This document shows, piece by piece, positions 16,836-25,122 of a stretch of DNA of 33,075 nt. The position numbers and the translations under genes are program-made. A model generated the notes under the pieces. That model was not told where the DNA came from, did no database searches, and was given only the letters and a program-made list of their open reading frames with translations. Source of the DNA: Alphaproteobacteria bacterium (GTDB lineage Bacteria; Pseudomonadota; Alphaproteobacteria; SP197); the NCBI GenBank assembly GCA_009694045.1, contig SHVY01000035.1, positions 1-33,075 on the forward strand. Reading direction: 5' to 3'. The first letter of the stretch is position 1; the number at the start of each line of letters is the position of its first letter.

Positions 16836-17753
16836 ATGACAACCCGGCGGGATGTCGCGATTGCCGCCGCCGCGGTGATCCTGGCCGGGCTCATGTGGTC
16901 GGGCGGGACCGTCCTGGTGCGCGGCCTGCGCGAGGTGGCGCCGCCGGCGGCGTTGTCGTTCTGTCGCTGCGTGCTCGCCTGCGCGATCCTGCTGCCCTTC
17001 GTCACCGGCGATCTTCGCGGCCAGTGGGGTGCCATCCGGGCGAACGGATTGCGGCTCGCCGCCGCCGGCCTCACCGGCGTCGCCCTGTTCCCGCTGGTGT
17101 TCTTCACCGCGGTGCAGAACACCGCCGCCGTCAACATCGGGTTGATCAACGCGACCGAACCCCTGCTGATCGCGATCCTCGGCTGGATCGTGCTCGGCCA
17201 CCGGTTGCGGGGGGTGCAGTGGGGCGGTTTCGCACTGGCGCTCGCCGGGATCGCGGCGATCGTCTCGGAAGGCGAGATCGCGCGGCTGGCGCAGTTCCAG
17301 TTCCACCGGGGCGATGTGTTCATGATCGCCGCCCTGTTCCAATGGGCGGTCTATGCCGTCGTCGTGCAGCAGCTTCCCGCCGATCTCAAGCCGACCGTGA
17401 TCCTGTTCATGACCTTCGCCTGGGGCGCGATCTTCACGGCGCCCTTCCTCCTGGTCGAAGCCCGGGTCGATCCGCTGATCGCGTCGGCGAACGCCTTCAT
17501 CCTGATCGGCTACAGCGCCGTATTCGGGGCGTTGATCTCGTTCGCCTTCTGGAATCTGGGGGCGCGGACGCTGACTCCGACCCGGGCGGGGTTCTTCCTC
17601 TTTCTGATGCCGGTGTTCACCATCGGCCTGTCCGTGGCCTTCCTGGGCGAGGTGCTGCACTGGTTCCACCTGGTCGGCACGGCCTTCATCGCGGCCGGAA
17701 TCGCCCTCGCGACCATTCCCCGGGTTCGGGCCCGGCACGGGCAGGGCGCTTGA
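16836..17753 (+). CDS. EamA/DMT-family membrane transporter
   Basis: 305 residues with about ten hydrophobic helices in two EamA repeats (roughly 5-140 and 155-295). Family cues are GLMWSGGTVLVRGL in helix 1, INATEPLLIAILGW at the end of the first repeat, and LMPVFTIGLSVAFLGE in the second. DMT proteins export metabolites or amino acids, or take up small solutes, across the inner membrane. Two starts are possible: GGAGG abuts ATG 16830 but is six bases from ATG 16836, so the latter is chosen. Last gene of the sulfatase-SDR operon, 18 bases after the SDR; it may move a product of that pathway. Confidence 0.88.
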   Translation: MTTRRDVAIAAAAVILAGLMWSGGTVLVRGLREVAPPAALSFCRCVLACAILLPFVTGDLRGQWGAIRANGLRLAAAGLTGVALFPLVFFTAVQNTAAVNIGLINATEPLLIAILGWIVLGHRLRGVQWGGFALALAGIAAIVSEGEIARLAQFQFHRGDVFMIAALFQWAVYAVVVQQLPADLKPTVILFMTFAWGAIFTAPFLLVEARVDPLIASANAFILIGYSAVFGALISFAFWNLGARTLTPTRAGFFLFLMPVFTIGLSVAFLGEVLHWFHLVGTAFIAAGIALATIPRVRARHGQGA

Positions 17754-17754
17754 C

Positions 17755-17772
17755 CGGTGGAGCGGCCCACCG
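17755..17772 (+). terminator. Small hairpin after the DMT gene (weak terminator candidate)
   Basis: CGGTGG-AGCGGC-CCACCG, a perfect six-base stem, starts two bases after the transporter stop codon. No T-run follows, so factor-independent termination is doubtful. Confidence 0.25.
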
Positions 17773-17778
17773 CTACGA

Positions 17779-17856
17779 CTAGTGTCGTGGTTTCGAAGTT
17801 CGCCAAACGTCGCGGCAGACCTCGAGAGCGAACTTCGAAACCAAGGACGACACTAG
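17779..17856. repeat. Palindromic repeat element, copy A
   Basis: A 78-base inverted repeat. The outer arms CTAGTGTCGT (17779-17788) and its complement (17847-17856) are perfect. The inner arms at 17789-17803 and 17828-17842 are a perfect 15-base match. A four-base bulge (AAGG) lies on the right side only, and the loop is 24 bases. It could fold into a long RNA or DNA hairpin. The CTAG ends and two-block arms look like a miniature mobile element or REP-type unit. A diverged second copy follows at 17873. Confidence 0.8.
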
Positions 17857-17872
17857 AATCAATATTTTTCTA

Positions 17873-17942
17873 GTGTCCCTTCGATTCCGGAATTCGCTCC
17901 GAGGGTTGCCGCGAGGTCGGGCGAATTTCAGAATCGGGACAC
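17873..17942. repeat. Palindromic repeat element, copy B (diverged)
   Basis: Arms 17873-17897 and 17921-17942 pair as GTGTCCC, GATTC and GAATTCGC/GCGAATTT blocks, with a three-base bulge (TTC) on the left and a few mismatches. The plan matches copy A: CTAGTGTC at the outer left end (from 17870), a small bulge, then an inner GAA-TTCGC block. Copies A and B lie 16 bases apart across an AT-rich spacer. They end 27 bases before the FAH gene, so they fall in its leader or promoter. Confidence 0.65.
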
Positions 17943-17969
17943 GAGCGACGTACACGATGGGGAAGCTCG

Positions 17970-18824
17970 ATGAAGCTGGTGCGGTATGGCCCGCGTGGGC
18001 AGGAGAAACCGGGGCTGATCGACCCGGACGGAGTCCTCAGGGACCTTTCCCGGCACCTTTACGATACCGATGCCCTGGCCCTGTCCGAGGAGAGCCTGGA
18101 CCGGTTCAAGCGGATCGACACGAACGTGTTGTCCGAGGTCGAGGGTCCGCAGCGCCTCGGGGTGCCGTTGCGCCGGGTCGGCAAGTGCGTGTGCATCGGC
18201 CTGAACTACTCCGATCACGCCGCCGAGACGGGTTCGAAGATCCCCACCGAGCCGATCATCTTCCTGAAGGCGAACAGCGCGCTGTGCGGCCCAACCGACC
18301 CGATCATCATCCCCCCGGGTTCGGTGAAGACCGACTGGGAGGTGGAACTGGCGGTCATCATCGGGCGCAAGGCGCGGCACGTCGGCGAGGACGAGGCGCT
18401 CGACTACGTGGCGGGCTACACCATCGTCAACGACGTGTCCGAACGCGAGTACCAGATCGAACGCGGCGGCCAATGGACCAAGGGCAAGAGCAGCGACAAC
18501 TTCGGCCCGATCGGACCCTGGCTGGTCACCCGCGACGAAATCCCCGATCCGCAGAATCTCGACCTGTGGCTCGACGTGAACGGGCAGCGCATGCAAACCG
18601 GCAACACCGCGACCATGATCTTCAACCTGCGCCAGATCATCAGCTACGTCAGCCGGTTCATGACGCTGTACCCCTGCGACGTGATTTCCACCGGCACGCC
18701 GCCCGGTGTGGGCCTGGGCAAGAAGCCGCCGCGGTTTCTGAAGCCCGGGGATGTCGTGACGCTGGGCGTCCAGGGCCTGGGAGAGCAGCGCCAGGAGTGC
18801 GTCGCCTGGTCGCGGGAGACGTAA
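17970..18824 (+). CDS. Fumarylacetoacetate hydrolase (FAH) family protein
   Basis: 284 residues with the usual FAH layout: a small N-terminal domain (1-70), then the beta-barrel catalytic domain. Visible active-site pieces are GLNYSDHA (H83), FLKANSA (K100), the metal ligands E124 and E126 in DWEVELAV, D155 in NDVSERE, and TKGKS near 170. The C-terminal STGTPPGVG is diagnostic. The family cleaves or isomerises C-C bonds in 2-oxo or beta-diketo acids (fumarylpyruvate hydrolase, hydroxyhepta-diene-dioate isomerase, oxaloacetate decarboxylase), so the exact reaction is open. A GGGGAAG site precedes ATG 17970. It appears to be a single-gene unit placed just after the palindrome pair, and its stop lies one base from the stop of the convergent next gene. 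Confidence 0.9.
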   Translation: MKLVRYGPRGQEKPGLIDPDGVLRDLSRHLYDTDALALSEESLDRFKRIDTNVLSEVEGPQRLGVPLRRVGKCVCIGLNYSDHAAETGSKIPTEPIIFLKANSALCGPTDPIIIPPGSVKTDWEVELAVIIGRKARHVGEDEALDYVAGYTIVNDVSEREYQIERGGQWTKGKSSDNFGPIGPWLVTRDEIPDPQNLDLWLDVNGQRMQTGNTATMIFNLRQIISYVSRFMTLYPCDVISTGTPPGVGLGKKPPRFLKPGDVVTLGVQGLGEQRQECVAWSRET

Positions 18825-18825
18825 G

Positions 18826-19956
18826 CTAACCCCTGGCGGCGTGAAGCCGCGCGAGATCGGCGAGCAGGTGGCGGTCGTCGCCGGGCTGGCGAAGGTGGGC
18901 CTCGATCAGATCGCCGGCCTGTTTCTGGAAGGCGAGGTAGCCGGGATAGCGGGGGCGGACCCAGGCGCCCGCCATCGTCGCCCGCGTGGCGGAGAAGAAG
19001 CCGCCGAAGCGCCGATCGATCGCCGCGTCGGACCAGGCATCGCCATGCGCCGGCTGTCCATGGTGGGTGGCGAAGGCCCGCTGGGTGGCCGATTGGGCAA
19101 GGTGGCGCACGTAGGCTTCGGCGGCTTCGGCCGTGGCGGGATCGCGGGCGAAGGCGGAGATGCCGATGCCGGCGCCGCCGAGCGTCGAGCCGACGCCGCC
19201 GGGCAGGGCCGCGAACCGCAGGGGCTTCGGCCGATCGGGCTCAGCATAGGTCGCGAACCCGTAAATCGCCGGGCAGTACAGCAGATCGTCGCGGTCCCCC
19301 ATGGCGTCCTGGGCGACGATGCTGTTCCAGCCGAGGGCTTCGGGCGGGCACAGGTCGGCGAGGGTCCGCAGCGTCTCGAGCGCCCGCGGGCCGACATCCG
19401 CCGCGACGAAGGGGGCGCCGGGCTCGGTGCCGCAGGGAGCGCCGAGGCTCGCGCACAGGGTGTAAAACGTCATCAGGCTGTGCACGCCCTGGAGCGCCAG
19501 CGCCAGGAAACGACCGCAGCGCCGGCCCTCGCCGCCCAGCGCGATCACCTCGGGCCAGGTTCGCGGGACGCCGGTGTCGAGCGCGGCGAACAGGTCGGGC
19601 CGATAGACGGCGACCTGAGTCGCGGCGTCGATCGGCAATCCCCACAGGTTGCCGCCCCAGCGGTAGCTGGCGAGCGAGGGGCCGACGAAGGCGTCGCCGG
19701 GGCCGACGAGATCGTCGAGCGGGCGCAGGCAGGCGGCGGCGGCGATCGCCCCGACGTGGGGGTGGTCGAACACCAGGAGGTCGTAGCGGCGGGCGAGCGC
19801 GGCCACCGGCTCGTACTCGAAGCCCGCAAGCGGCTGCTTGTCCCAGACCACGGTCACGTCGGGATGGCCGCGCCGGAACGCGGGCAGGGTGCCGAGCAGG
19901 GGATCAATGGCCCGCCGATGGTCCCAGGTGAGGCCGCGCAGGGTCGTCGAAGCCAT
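18826..19956 (-). CDS. Solute-binding-protein-like protein without a signal peptide
   Basis: 376 residues with the look of a family 1 extracellular solute-binding protein: LRGLTWDHRRAIDPLL at the N-terminus, YDLLVFDHPHVG, a hinge region with LWGLPIDAATQVAVYRPDLF, and a C-terminal helical part. No hydrophobic signal sequence, lipobox or twin-arginine motif precedes the domain. The alternative ATG at 19974 adds only MLSIKA, and the frame above it is Arg-rich with no signal-like character. So it either stays in the cytosol, perhaps as a ligand sensor, or its export is not understood. It is divergent from the dpp-type permease operon (172 bases between starts) and convergent with the FAH gene (one base between stops). 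No sugar-type ABC permease is nearby. Confidence 0.75.
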   Translation of the reverse strand: MASTTLRGLTWDHRRAIDPLLGTLPAFRRGHPDVTVVWDKQPLAGFEYEPVAALARRYDLLVFDHPHVGAIAAAACLRPLDDLVGPGDAFVGPSLASYRWGGNLWGLPIDAATQVAVYRPDLFAALDTGVPRTWPEVIALGGEGRRCGRFLALALQGVHSLMTFYTLCASLGAPCGTEPGAPFVAADVGPRALETLRTLADLCPPEALGWNSIVAQDAMGDRDDLLYCPAIYGFATYAEPDRPKPLRFAALPGGVGSTLGGAGIGISAFARDPATAEAAEAYVRHLAQSATQRAFATHHGQPAHGDAWSDAAIDRRFGGFFSATRATMAGAWVRPRYPGYLAFQKQAGDLIEAHLRQPGDDRHLLADLARLHAARG

Positions 19957-20128
19957 GGCTTTGATTGACAGCATCCGATCCGCGTCATTACCTTCCCCCC
20001 GCCATTCGGTGCAAGTGCGTACCGTTTCAAGGCGCGGCGGCCGGTGGGGCAGGGAGGCACGGCGATGGAGTTGGTTGCGATGCGCACGGCCGCGGGCCGT
20101 GTCGGCCCGGCGACGTGACGGAGCGCCC

Positions 20129-21079
20129 TTGGCCGTCCTTCGCCTCGTCATCGGTCGGATCTTCGTCTCCGTCCTGACCCTCCTCCTGGTCTCGTTCATC
20201 ATTTTCTCGATGGTCGAGATACTGCCGGGCGACGTGGCCTCGCGCATCCTCGGCCGTGACGCGACTCCGGAAAGCCTCGCGACCCTGCGCGAAAGGCTGC
20301 ACCTCAACGACCCGGCGCCGGAGCGCTACGTGCGCTGGCTCGGCAACATCGTGCAGGGCGATCTCGGCAACGCCTTGACCAGTTCCCGGCCGATCAACGA
20401 GATCCTGGGACCGCGGATCTTCAACACCCTGATGCTGTCGCTGTTCGCCTTCGCCATCTACATCCCGCTCTCGCTCATCCCCGCGGCGGTGCAGGCGCTG
20501 AACCGCGACAAGACCATTGACCACGTCCTGTCGATCGTCTCGCTGATCCTCGTCTCGATGCCCGAGTTCCTGCTGGCGACCCTGCTCCTGATCCTGTTCG
20601 TCGCCATGATCCCGCTGTTTCCGGCCATGTCGCTGGTGGACGATTCCACGCCGTTCTGGGAATACCTGCGCGCCCTCGCCCTGCCGGGCATGACGCTCGG
20701 CATCGTCATGGCGGTCTACGCCGTGCGCATGCTGCGCGACAACCTGATCGAGGTGCTGGACGCCGACTTCATCCGCATGGCCGAGTTGAAGGGGCTGTCC
20801 CGGCGCCGGGTCCTGCTGCGCCACGCCCTGCCGAACGCCATGGTGCCGACGCTCAACGTCACCGCCCTCAACCTCGCCTATCTGGTCGGCGGCGTGGTGA
20901 TCGTCGAGAAGGTGTTCGCGTTCCCGGGCTTCGGCAGCCTGCTGGTGGATGCCCTGCAATTGCGTGACGCGCCCCTGATCGAGGCCACGGTGCTGATCAC
21001 CGCGACCGTCTACATCAGCGCGAACATGATCGCCGACGTCGGCGCCATCGTCTTGAACCCGCGGCTGCGGAGCAGCTAG
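20129..21079 (+). CDS. dppB: Peptide/nickel-type ABC transporter permease (DppB-like)
   Basis: 316 residues, the normal DppB/OppB length. The start chosen is TTG 20129, because GGAG sits five bases upstream and MAVLRLVIGRIF is the usual opening just before helix 1; the long frame upstream has no family character and overlaps the divergent gene. Features are the periplasmic segment after helix 1 with ILPGDVASRILG and LHLNDPAPERYVRWLGNIVQGDLG, five further hydrophobic helices, and the EAA loop (MAELKGLSRRRVLLRHALPNA) that docks on the ATPase. It forms the inner-membrane channel with the DppC-like protein. First gene of a four-gene operon. Peptides, nickel and various small solutes are carried by relatives, so the substrate is not fixed. 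Confidence 0.9.
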   Translation: MAVLRLVIGRIFVSVLTLLLVSFIIFSMVEILPGDVASRILGRDATPESLATLRERLHLNDPAPERYVRWLGNIVQGDLGNALTSSRPINEILGPRIFNTLMLSLFAFAIYIPLSLIPAAVQALNRDKTIDHVLSIVSLILVSMPEFLLATLLLILFVAMIPLFPAMSLVDDSTPFWEYLRALALPGMTLGIVMAVYAVRMLRDNLIEVLDADFIRMAELKGLSRRRVLLRHALPNAMVPTLNVTALNLAYLVGGVVIVEKVFAFPGFGSLLVDALQLRDAPLIEATVLITATVYISANMIADVGAIVLNPRLRSS

Positions 21080-21082
21080 GCC

Positions 21083-21970
21083 ATGGCCGTCGCGCAGCCA
21101 CCGCTCACTGCGCCGCCGCAGGTTCTCGGGCGCTTCTGGCGGCGCAGCCCCATGAGCCTGAAGATCGGCGGGCTGATCCTGCTCGTGCACCTGATCGTGG
21201 CCGCGACCGGTCCCTTCTGGGCGCCGTACGGCCAGGCGCAGATGGGGGCCGGCCTGCCCCTGTCGCCGGCGAGTTTCGCGCATCCCTTCGGCATCGATCA
21301 GCTCAGCCGCGACGTCTTCAGCCGGGTGGTGCACGGCGGGCACATCGTCATCTTCCTCGCGGTCTCGGGGACCCTCCTGGGCCTGGTGATCGGCGCCGTT
21401 GTCGGCCTGCTCAGCGGCTATGTCCGGGGTTGGGTCGACGAAGTCCTGATGCGCTTCGTCGAGGCGATCATCAGCATCCCGTTCATCGTTCTCGGCCTGT
21501 TGGCGATTTCGGCGGCGGGGCCCCAACTTGCCGGCGAGCCAGTCCTCGTCATCTTCGTGGTCGCGCTCATCTACGCGCCCAGGGTGGCCCGCATGGCCCG
21601 CTCCGCCGCCCTGGAAATCGTCACCAAGGATTTCATCACCATCGCCCGCCTGCGCGGCGAAAGCGCCTGGTCGGTCATGCGCCGGGAGCTGCTGCCGAAC
21701 GCGACCAGCGTTCTCCTGGTGGAGTTCGCGGTGCGCGCCGGCTACGCCCCGGTGCTGGTCGGGTCCCTCGGGTTCCTGGGCTTCGGCATGCGGCCGCCGA
21801 CCCCGGAATGGGGGCTGATGATCAGCGAGAACCGCGCCCTGCTGATCGCCTCGCCGGCCACGGTGCTGGGGCCGGGTCTGATGCTCGCGTCCCTGATCGT
21901 CGGGCTCAATCTGTTCACCGAGGGTCTCGCCCGTATCCTTGGGCGCACGGTGCAGATCGCGAGCCGGTGA
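21083..21970 (+). CDS. dppC: Peptide/nickel-type ABC transporter permease (DppC-like)
   Basis: 295 residues. A short cytosolic N-terminus containing FWRRSPMSLKIGG leads into helix 1, then HPFGIDQLSRDVFSRVVHG, the hallmark of DppC/OppC permeases (usually GTDxxGRDxxSR; here G-I-D-Q-L-S-R-D). Five more helices follow, with the EAA loop ITIARLRGESAWSVMRRELLPN, and PEWGLMISENR near the end. It pairs with the DppB-like permease three bases upstream. The stop codon overlaps the start of the fused ATPase gene by one base, so the genes are translationally coupled. Confidence 0.9.
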   Translation: MAVAQPPLTAPPQVLGRFWRRSPMSLKIGGLILLVHLIVAATGPFWAPYGQAQMGAGLPLSPASFAHPFGIDQLSRDVFSRVVHGGHIVIFLAVSGTLLGLVIGAVVGLLSGYVRGWVDEVLMRFVEAIISIPFIVLGLLAISAAGPQLAGEPVLVIFVVALIYAPRVARMARSAALEIVTKDFITIARLRGESAWSVMRRELLPNATSVLLVEFAVRAGYAPVLVGSLGFLGFGMRPPTPEWGLMISENRALLIASPATVLGPGLMLASLIVGLNLFTEGLARILGRTVQIASR

Positions 21971-24033
21971 TGGCAGTCGAGACCCTCCTCTCGGTCGAGA
22001 ATCTCGGGATCACGTACGGGCAGGGCGACGAAGCCCTGGCGGCCGTGCAGGGGGTCTCGTTTACCGTCGCCAAGGGCGAAGCGTTCGGCCTGGTCGGCGA
22101 ATCGGGGTGCGGCAAGTCGACGCTGGCCTACCAGCTTCTCGGCTACCGCGCGCCGTCGGCCCGGGTTGCCTCGGGGCGGGTCGTCTTCCGCGACACCGAC
22201 ATCCTGACCCTGGATCGGCCGGCGCTGGAACGCCTGCGCGGCGACCGCATCAGCCTGGTGCCGCAGAACCCGACCACGGCACTCAATCCGGGCATGCGGG
22301 TCGGCGAGCAACTCGCCGAGATCCTGGTCGTCCATGGCCGCGCGGAAAGCCGGGAAGCAGCCAGGATCCGCGTGGCCGATCTGTTCGACCGCGTCGGGCT
22401 GCCGCTGCCCGGACGGATCGGGCGCCGCTATGCGCACGAGCTGTCCGGCGGGCAGCAGCAGCGCGTCTGCATCGCCATGGCCCTGGCCTGCGAGCCCGAT
22501 CTGGTGGTGCTGGACGAGCCGACCACCGGATTGGACGTGACGACCCAGGAGCAGATCATCGGCCTGCTGCTGGACCTGCGGACGCGCCTTGGGATGTCGA
22601 TGGTCTACGTCACCCACGACCTCGGCGTGCTGGCCCAGATCGCCGACCGGGTGGGTGTGATGTACGCCGGCTTCATGGTCGAGGTGGCGCCGACCGACGA
22701 GCTATTTTCGCAGCCGCGCCATCCCTACACGCGGGGGCTGATCTCGGCCATCCCGCGCCTGGACGGCGGGGCGGTGAGCGGCCAGCACCTGCGCGGCTAC
22801 CTGCGGCGGTCCGAGATCCCTCCCTCAGGCTGCCCGTTCCAGCCCCGCTGCGAGGTCTCCGAGCCGAGTTGCGCGACCACGATTCAGACTCTCGCCGACG
22901 TGGGCCCCGGCCGCAGCGTCGCCTGCCAGCGCTGGCGCGCACTGCCGCCGGTTCCGCCTGCCGAGCCGCTGCCCGCGACCGCCGCCGCCGCCGATGGGGC
23001 CGAGGCGCCGCTGATCGAGGTCGTCGACCTGACGCTGCGCTACGGGCCGCGCGGCTGGTTCGGCAACCTTCTGGGCCGACCCGGACCCCAGGTGGTGAAC
23101 GCTGCGACCCTGGCGATCCGGCGGGGGGAGACGTTCGCGCTGGTGGGCGAATCGGGCAGCGGCAAATCCACCATCGCGCGGGCCATCAGCGGTCTGCTGC
23201 CGCCCCTCTCGGGCACGATCCGGTTCGCGGGCGAGCCGCTGGCCGCCTCCATCAAGGGGCGGAACAGCGACCTGAAGCGCCAGATCCAGTACATCTTCCA
23301 GAACCCCGACGCATCGCTCAACCCGCGCAACCGGGTGAGCGAGATCCTGGCGCGGCCGCTTGCCATGTTCCTGGGTCTGCGCGGCGAGGCGGGGCGGGAG
23401 AAACTGGAACACGCGCTGCGCGAGGTGCGGCTCGAATCCGGTTACCTCCGGCGGTATCCGGACCAGTTGTCCGGCGGCGAACGGCAGCGCGTCGCCATCG
23501 CCCGCGCCCTGGTGGCGGAACCGTCGCTGCTGCTGTGCGACGAAGTCCTGTCGGCGTTGGATGTCTCGGTCCAGGCTAATGTCCTCGACCTCCTGCGGGC
23601 GTTGAAGCGCGATACCCGGGTGGCGATGCTGTTCATCTCCCACGACCTTGCCGTCGTGCGCGGCCTGGCGGATCGGGTCGGCGTGCTGTTCCGCGGCACC
23701 CTGTTCGAGATCGGCGCCGTCGAGGAGGTCTTCCGCCCGCCGTTCCACCCGTACACCCACGAGCTTCTGATGGCGGTGCCGAGCGCGCATGCCCGCAAGC
23801 GCCGGACGATGACGCGGCGCGACGCCGAGGCGATCGCGGGTGCGGGCTGTGCCTTCGCCGGCCGCTGTCCCTGGCAGGTGGGCAAGATCTGCGAGGAGCA
23901 GGCACCCCCCTGGCGCGACGCGGGCGGATCCCTGAAGATCCGCTGTCATCTTCCGGTGGCCGATCTGGCGGATCGCGCGATCTGGCGCGGGGGAGACGAC
24001 GAGAGAACGACCGTGGGAGTTGCCGCGCCATGA
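21970..24033 (+). CDS. Fused peptide-type ABC transporter ATPase (DppD-DppF in one chain)
   Basis: 687 residues holding two complete ABC ATPase domains. The first (about 5-330) has Walker [10 protein letters not shown] at 43-51, signature LSGGQQQR and Walker B LVVLDEPT. The second (about 345-670) has Walker [18 protein letters not shown] and Walker B LLLCDEVL. Each is followed by the Cys-rich oligopeptide-transporter tail (GCPFQPRC and GCAFAGRC, each with two further Cys), which in some Dpp systems carries an iron-sulfur cluster. The second Walker B reads DEVLSALD instead of DEPTSALD, a known variant that keeps the catalytic Glu. The fusion guarantees a one-to-one pair of ATPases for the DppB/DppC permeases encoded just upstream. 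The stop overlaps the epimerase start in an ATGA. Confidence 0.92.
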   Translation: MAVETLLSVENLGITYGQGDEALAAVQGVSFTVAKGEAFGLVGESGCGKSTLAYQLLGYRAPSARVASGRVVFRDTDILTLDRPALERLRGDRISLVPQNPTTALNPGMRVGEQLAEILVVHGRAESREAARIRVADLFDRVGLPLPGRIGRRYAHELSGGQQQRVCIAMALACEPDLVVLDEPTTGLDVTTQEQIIGLLLDLRTRLGMSMVYVTHDLGVLAQIADRVGVMYAGFMVEVAPTDELFSQPRHPYTRGLISAIPRLDGGAVSGQHLRGYLRRSEIPPSGCPFQPRCEVSEPSCATTIQTLADVGPGRSVACQRWRALPPVPPAEPLPATAAAADGAEAPLIEVVDLTLRYGPRGWFGNLLGRPGPQVVNAATLAIRRGETFALVGESGSGKSTIARAISGLLPPLSGTIRFAGEPLAASIKGRNSDLKRQIQYIFQNPDASLNPRNRVSEILARPLAMFLGLRGEAGREKLEHALREVRLESGYLRRYPDQLSGGERQRVAIARALVAEPSLLLCDEVLSALDVSVQANVLDLLRALKRDTRVAMLFISHDLAVVRGLADRVGVLFRGTLFEIGAVEEVFRPPFHPYTHELLMAVPSAHARKRRTMTRRDAEAIAGAGCAFAGRCPWQVGKICEEQAPPWRDAGGSLKIRCHLPVADLADRAIWRGGDDERTTVGVAAP

Positions 24034-24968
24034 GCGATCGTCCGACCCTTCTCGTCACCGGCGCCGCGGGTTGCATCGGCGCCTGGGTCATCGCCAAGCT
24101 GTGTGCGTCGGGGCGCCCGGTGGTCGCGTTCGATCGCTCGGACGATCGCCGCCGTCTGCATCTCGTCATGTCCGAGGCGGCGGCCACGGCGGTCCCCTGG
24201 GCGCGGGGCGACATCGCCGACGCCGAGGCCGTCGCCGCCGCGGTGGCGGAGCATCGGGTTGGCGGAGTCATCCACCTGGCGGCGCTCCAGATCCCGTTCT
24301 GCAAGGCCGATCCGATCGGCGGGGCGAAGGTGAACGTGGTCGGCCAGGTCGCGGTGTTCGAGGCGGCGCGGCGGCACGGCCTCGAGCGCGTGGTCTACGC
24401 CTCGTCGGTCGCGGCGCTGCCCGCCGACCCCCGCGAGGCCCATCCCGCCACCCTCTACGGGGTCTACAAGTGGGCGGACGAAGGGATCGCCCGGGTCTAT
24501 TGGCAGGAGGCGAATATCCCGTCGATCGGCATCAGGCCCCATTCGGTCTATGGCCCGGGCCGGGACCAGGGCCTGACGTCGGCGCCGACCAAGGCCATGG
24601 TCGCGGCCGTCCTCGGCCAGGGCTACACGATTCCGTTCACCGGGCCGCTCGCCTTTCAATACGTGGGCGAGGTCGCCGAAGCGTTCATCGCGGCGGCGGG
24701 GTGCGACCCGGCCGGGGCGTTCGTGCACGACTTGAAGGGCGAGGTGACGACGGTCGAGGGCGTCGTGGCGGCGATCCGCCGCGCGGTGCCGGGCGCGACC
24801 ATCGCCGCGGAGGGCCCGCACCTGCCGTTGCCCGGCGACTTCGACGATTCCGCGCTTCGCCGTTTGGTCGGGCCGTGGCCCCAGACCACGCTGGACGATG
24901 GCGTGGCGCGAAGCGTGTCCGCGTTCCGCGATCTGGTGGCTCGCGGCCTGGTGACGTCCGCCGCCTAG
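24030..24968 (+). CDS. NAD(P)-dependent epimerase/dehydratase family protein (extended SDR)
   Basis: 312 residues. Cofactor motif G11-A-A-G-C-I-G17, D35 at the end of the second strand (NAD-like), HLAALQIP, and the catalytic Y143-x-x-x-K147 (LYGVYKWADE). RPHSVYGPGRDQG is the extended-SDR substrate-loop motif. The family acts on nucleotide sugars or related polar substrates; the partner substrate here is unknown. It overlaps the ATPase stop by four bases (ATGA), so it belongs to the transporter operon and may process what is imported. The last base pairs of the gene, including two bases of the TAG stop, lie inside the left arm of the palindromic element at 24967. Confidence 0.88.
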   Translation: MSDRPTLLVTGAAGCIGAWVIAKLCASGRPVVAFDRSDDRRRLHLVMSEAAATAVPWARGDIADAEAVAAAVAEHRVGGVIHLAALQIPFCKADPIGGAKVNVVGQVAVFEAARRHGLERVVYASSVAALPADPREAHPATLYGVYKWADEGIARVYWQEANIPSIGIRPHSVYGPGRDQGLTSAPTKAMVAAVLGQGYTIPFTGPLAFQYVGEVAEAFIAAAGCDPAGAFVHDLKGEVTTVEGVVAAIRRAVPGATIAAEGPHLPLPGDFDDSALRRLVGPWPQTTLDDGVARSVSAFRDLVARGLVTSAA

Positions 24969-25122
24969 AGCACGTTCCGACCACGGTGACTCGGTCGGAT
25001 CGGCCCCCTCCCCCGACCCCTCCCACAAGGGGAGGGGGGACGCACGGGTCGACTCGAATCTTTCCCCTCCCCTCGCGGGAGGAGGTCCATCCGACTGATT
25101 CAATCCGCTCGGGACGTGCTCT
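24967..25122. repeat. 156-base palindromic intergenic element (MITE-like)
   Basis: The terminal arms AGAGCACGTTCC (24967-24978) and GGGACGTGCTCT (25111-25122) are inverted repeats with one mismatch. Just inside, TCGGTCGGAT and ATCCGACTGA also pair. The middle has G/C-rich hairpins, for example CCCCTCCC-ACAAG-GGGAGGGG. The left end begins inside the TAG stop codon of the epimerase, and the right end encodes the last residues of the convergent flavoprotein. The structure could also serve as a two-way terminator. Similar G/C-rich palindromes are, from memory, multicopy in several alphaproteobacterial genomes. Confidence 0.75.

Noticed and set aside
14223-17738. A 1171-codon open frame on the minus strand
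   Set aside because: Antisense to four well-supported genes (glpK 5' end aside, the sulfatase, SDR and DMT genes are all plus strand). Its product is a low-complexity Arg/Gly/His/Gln-rich sequence with no family motif, as expected in GC-rich DNA.
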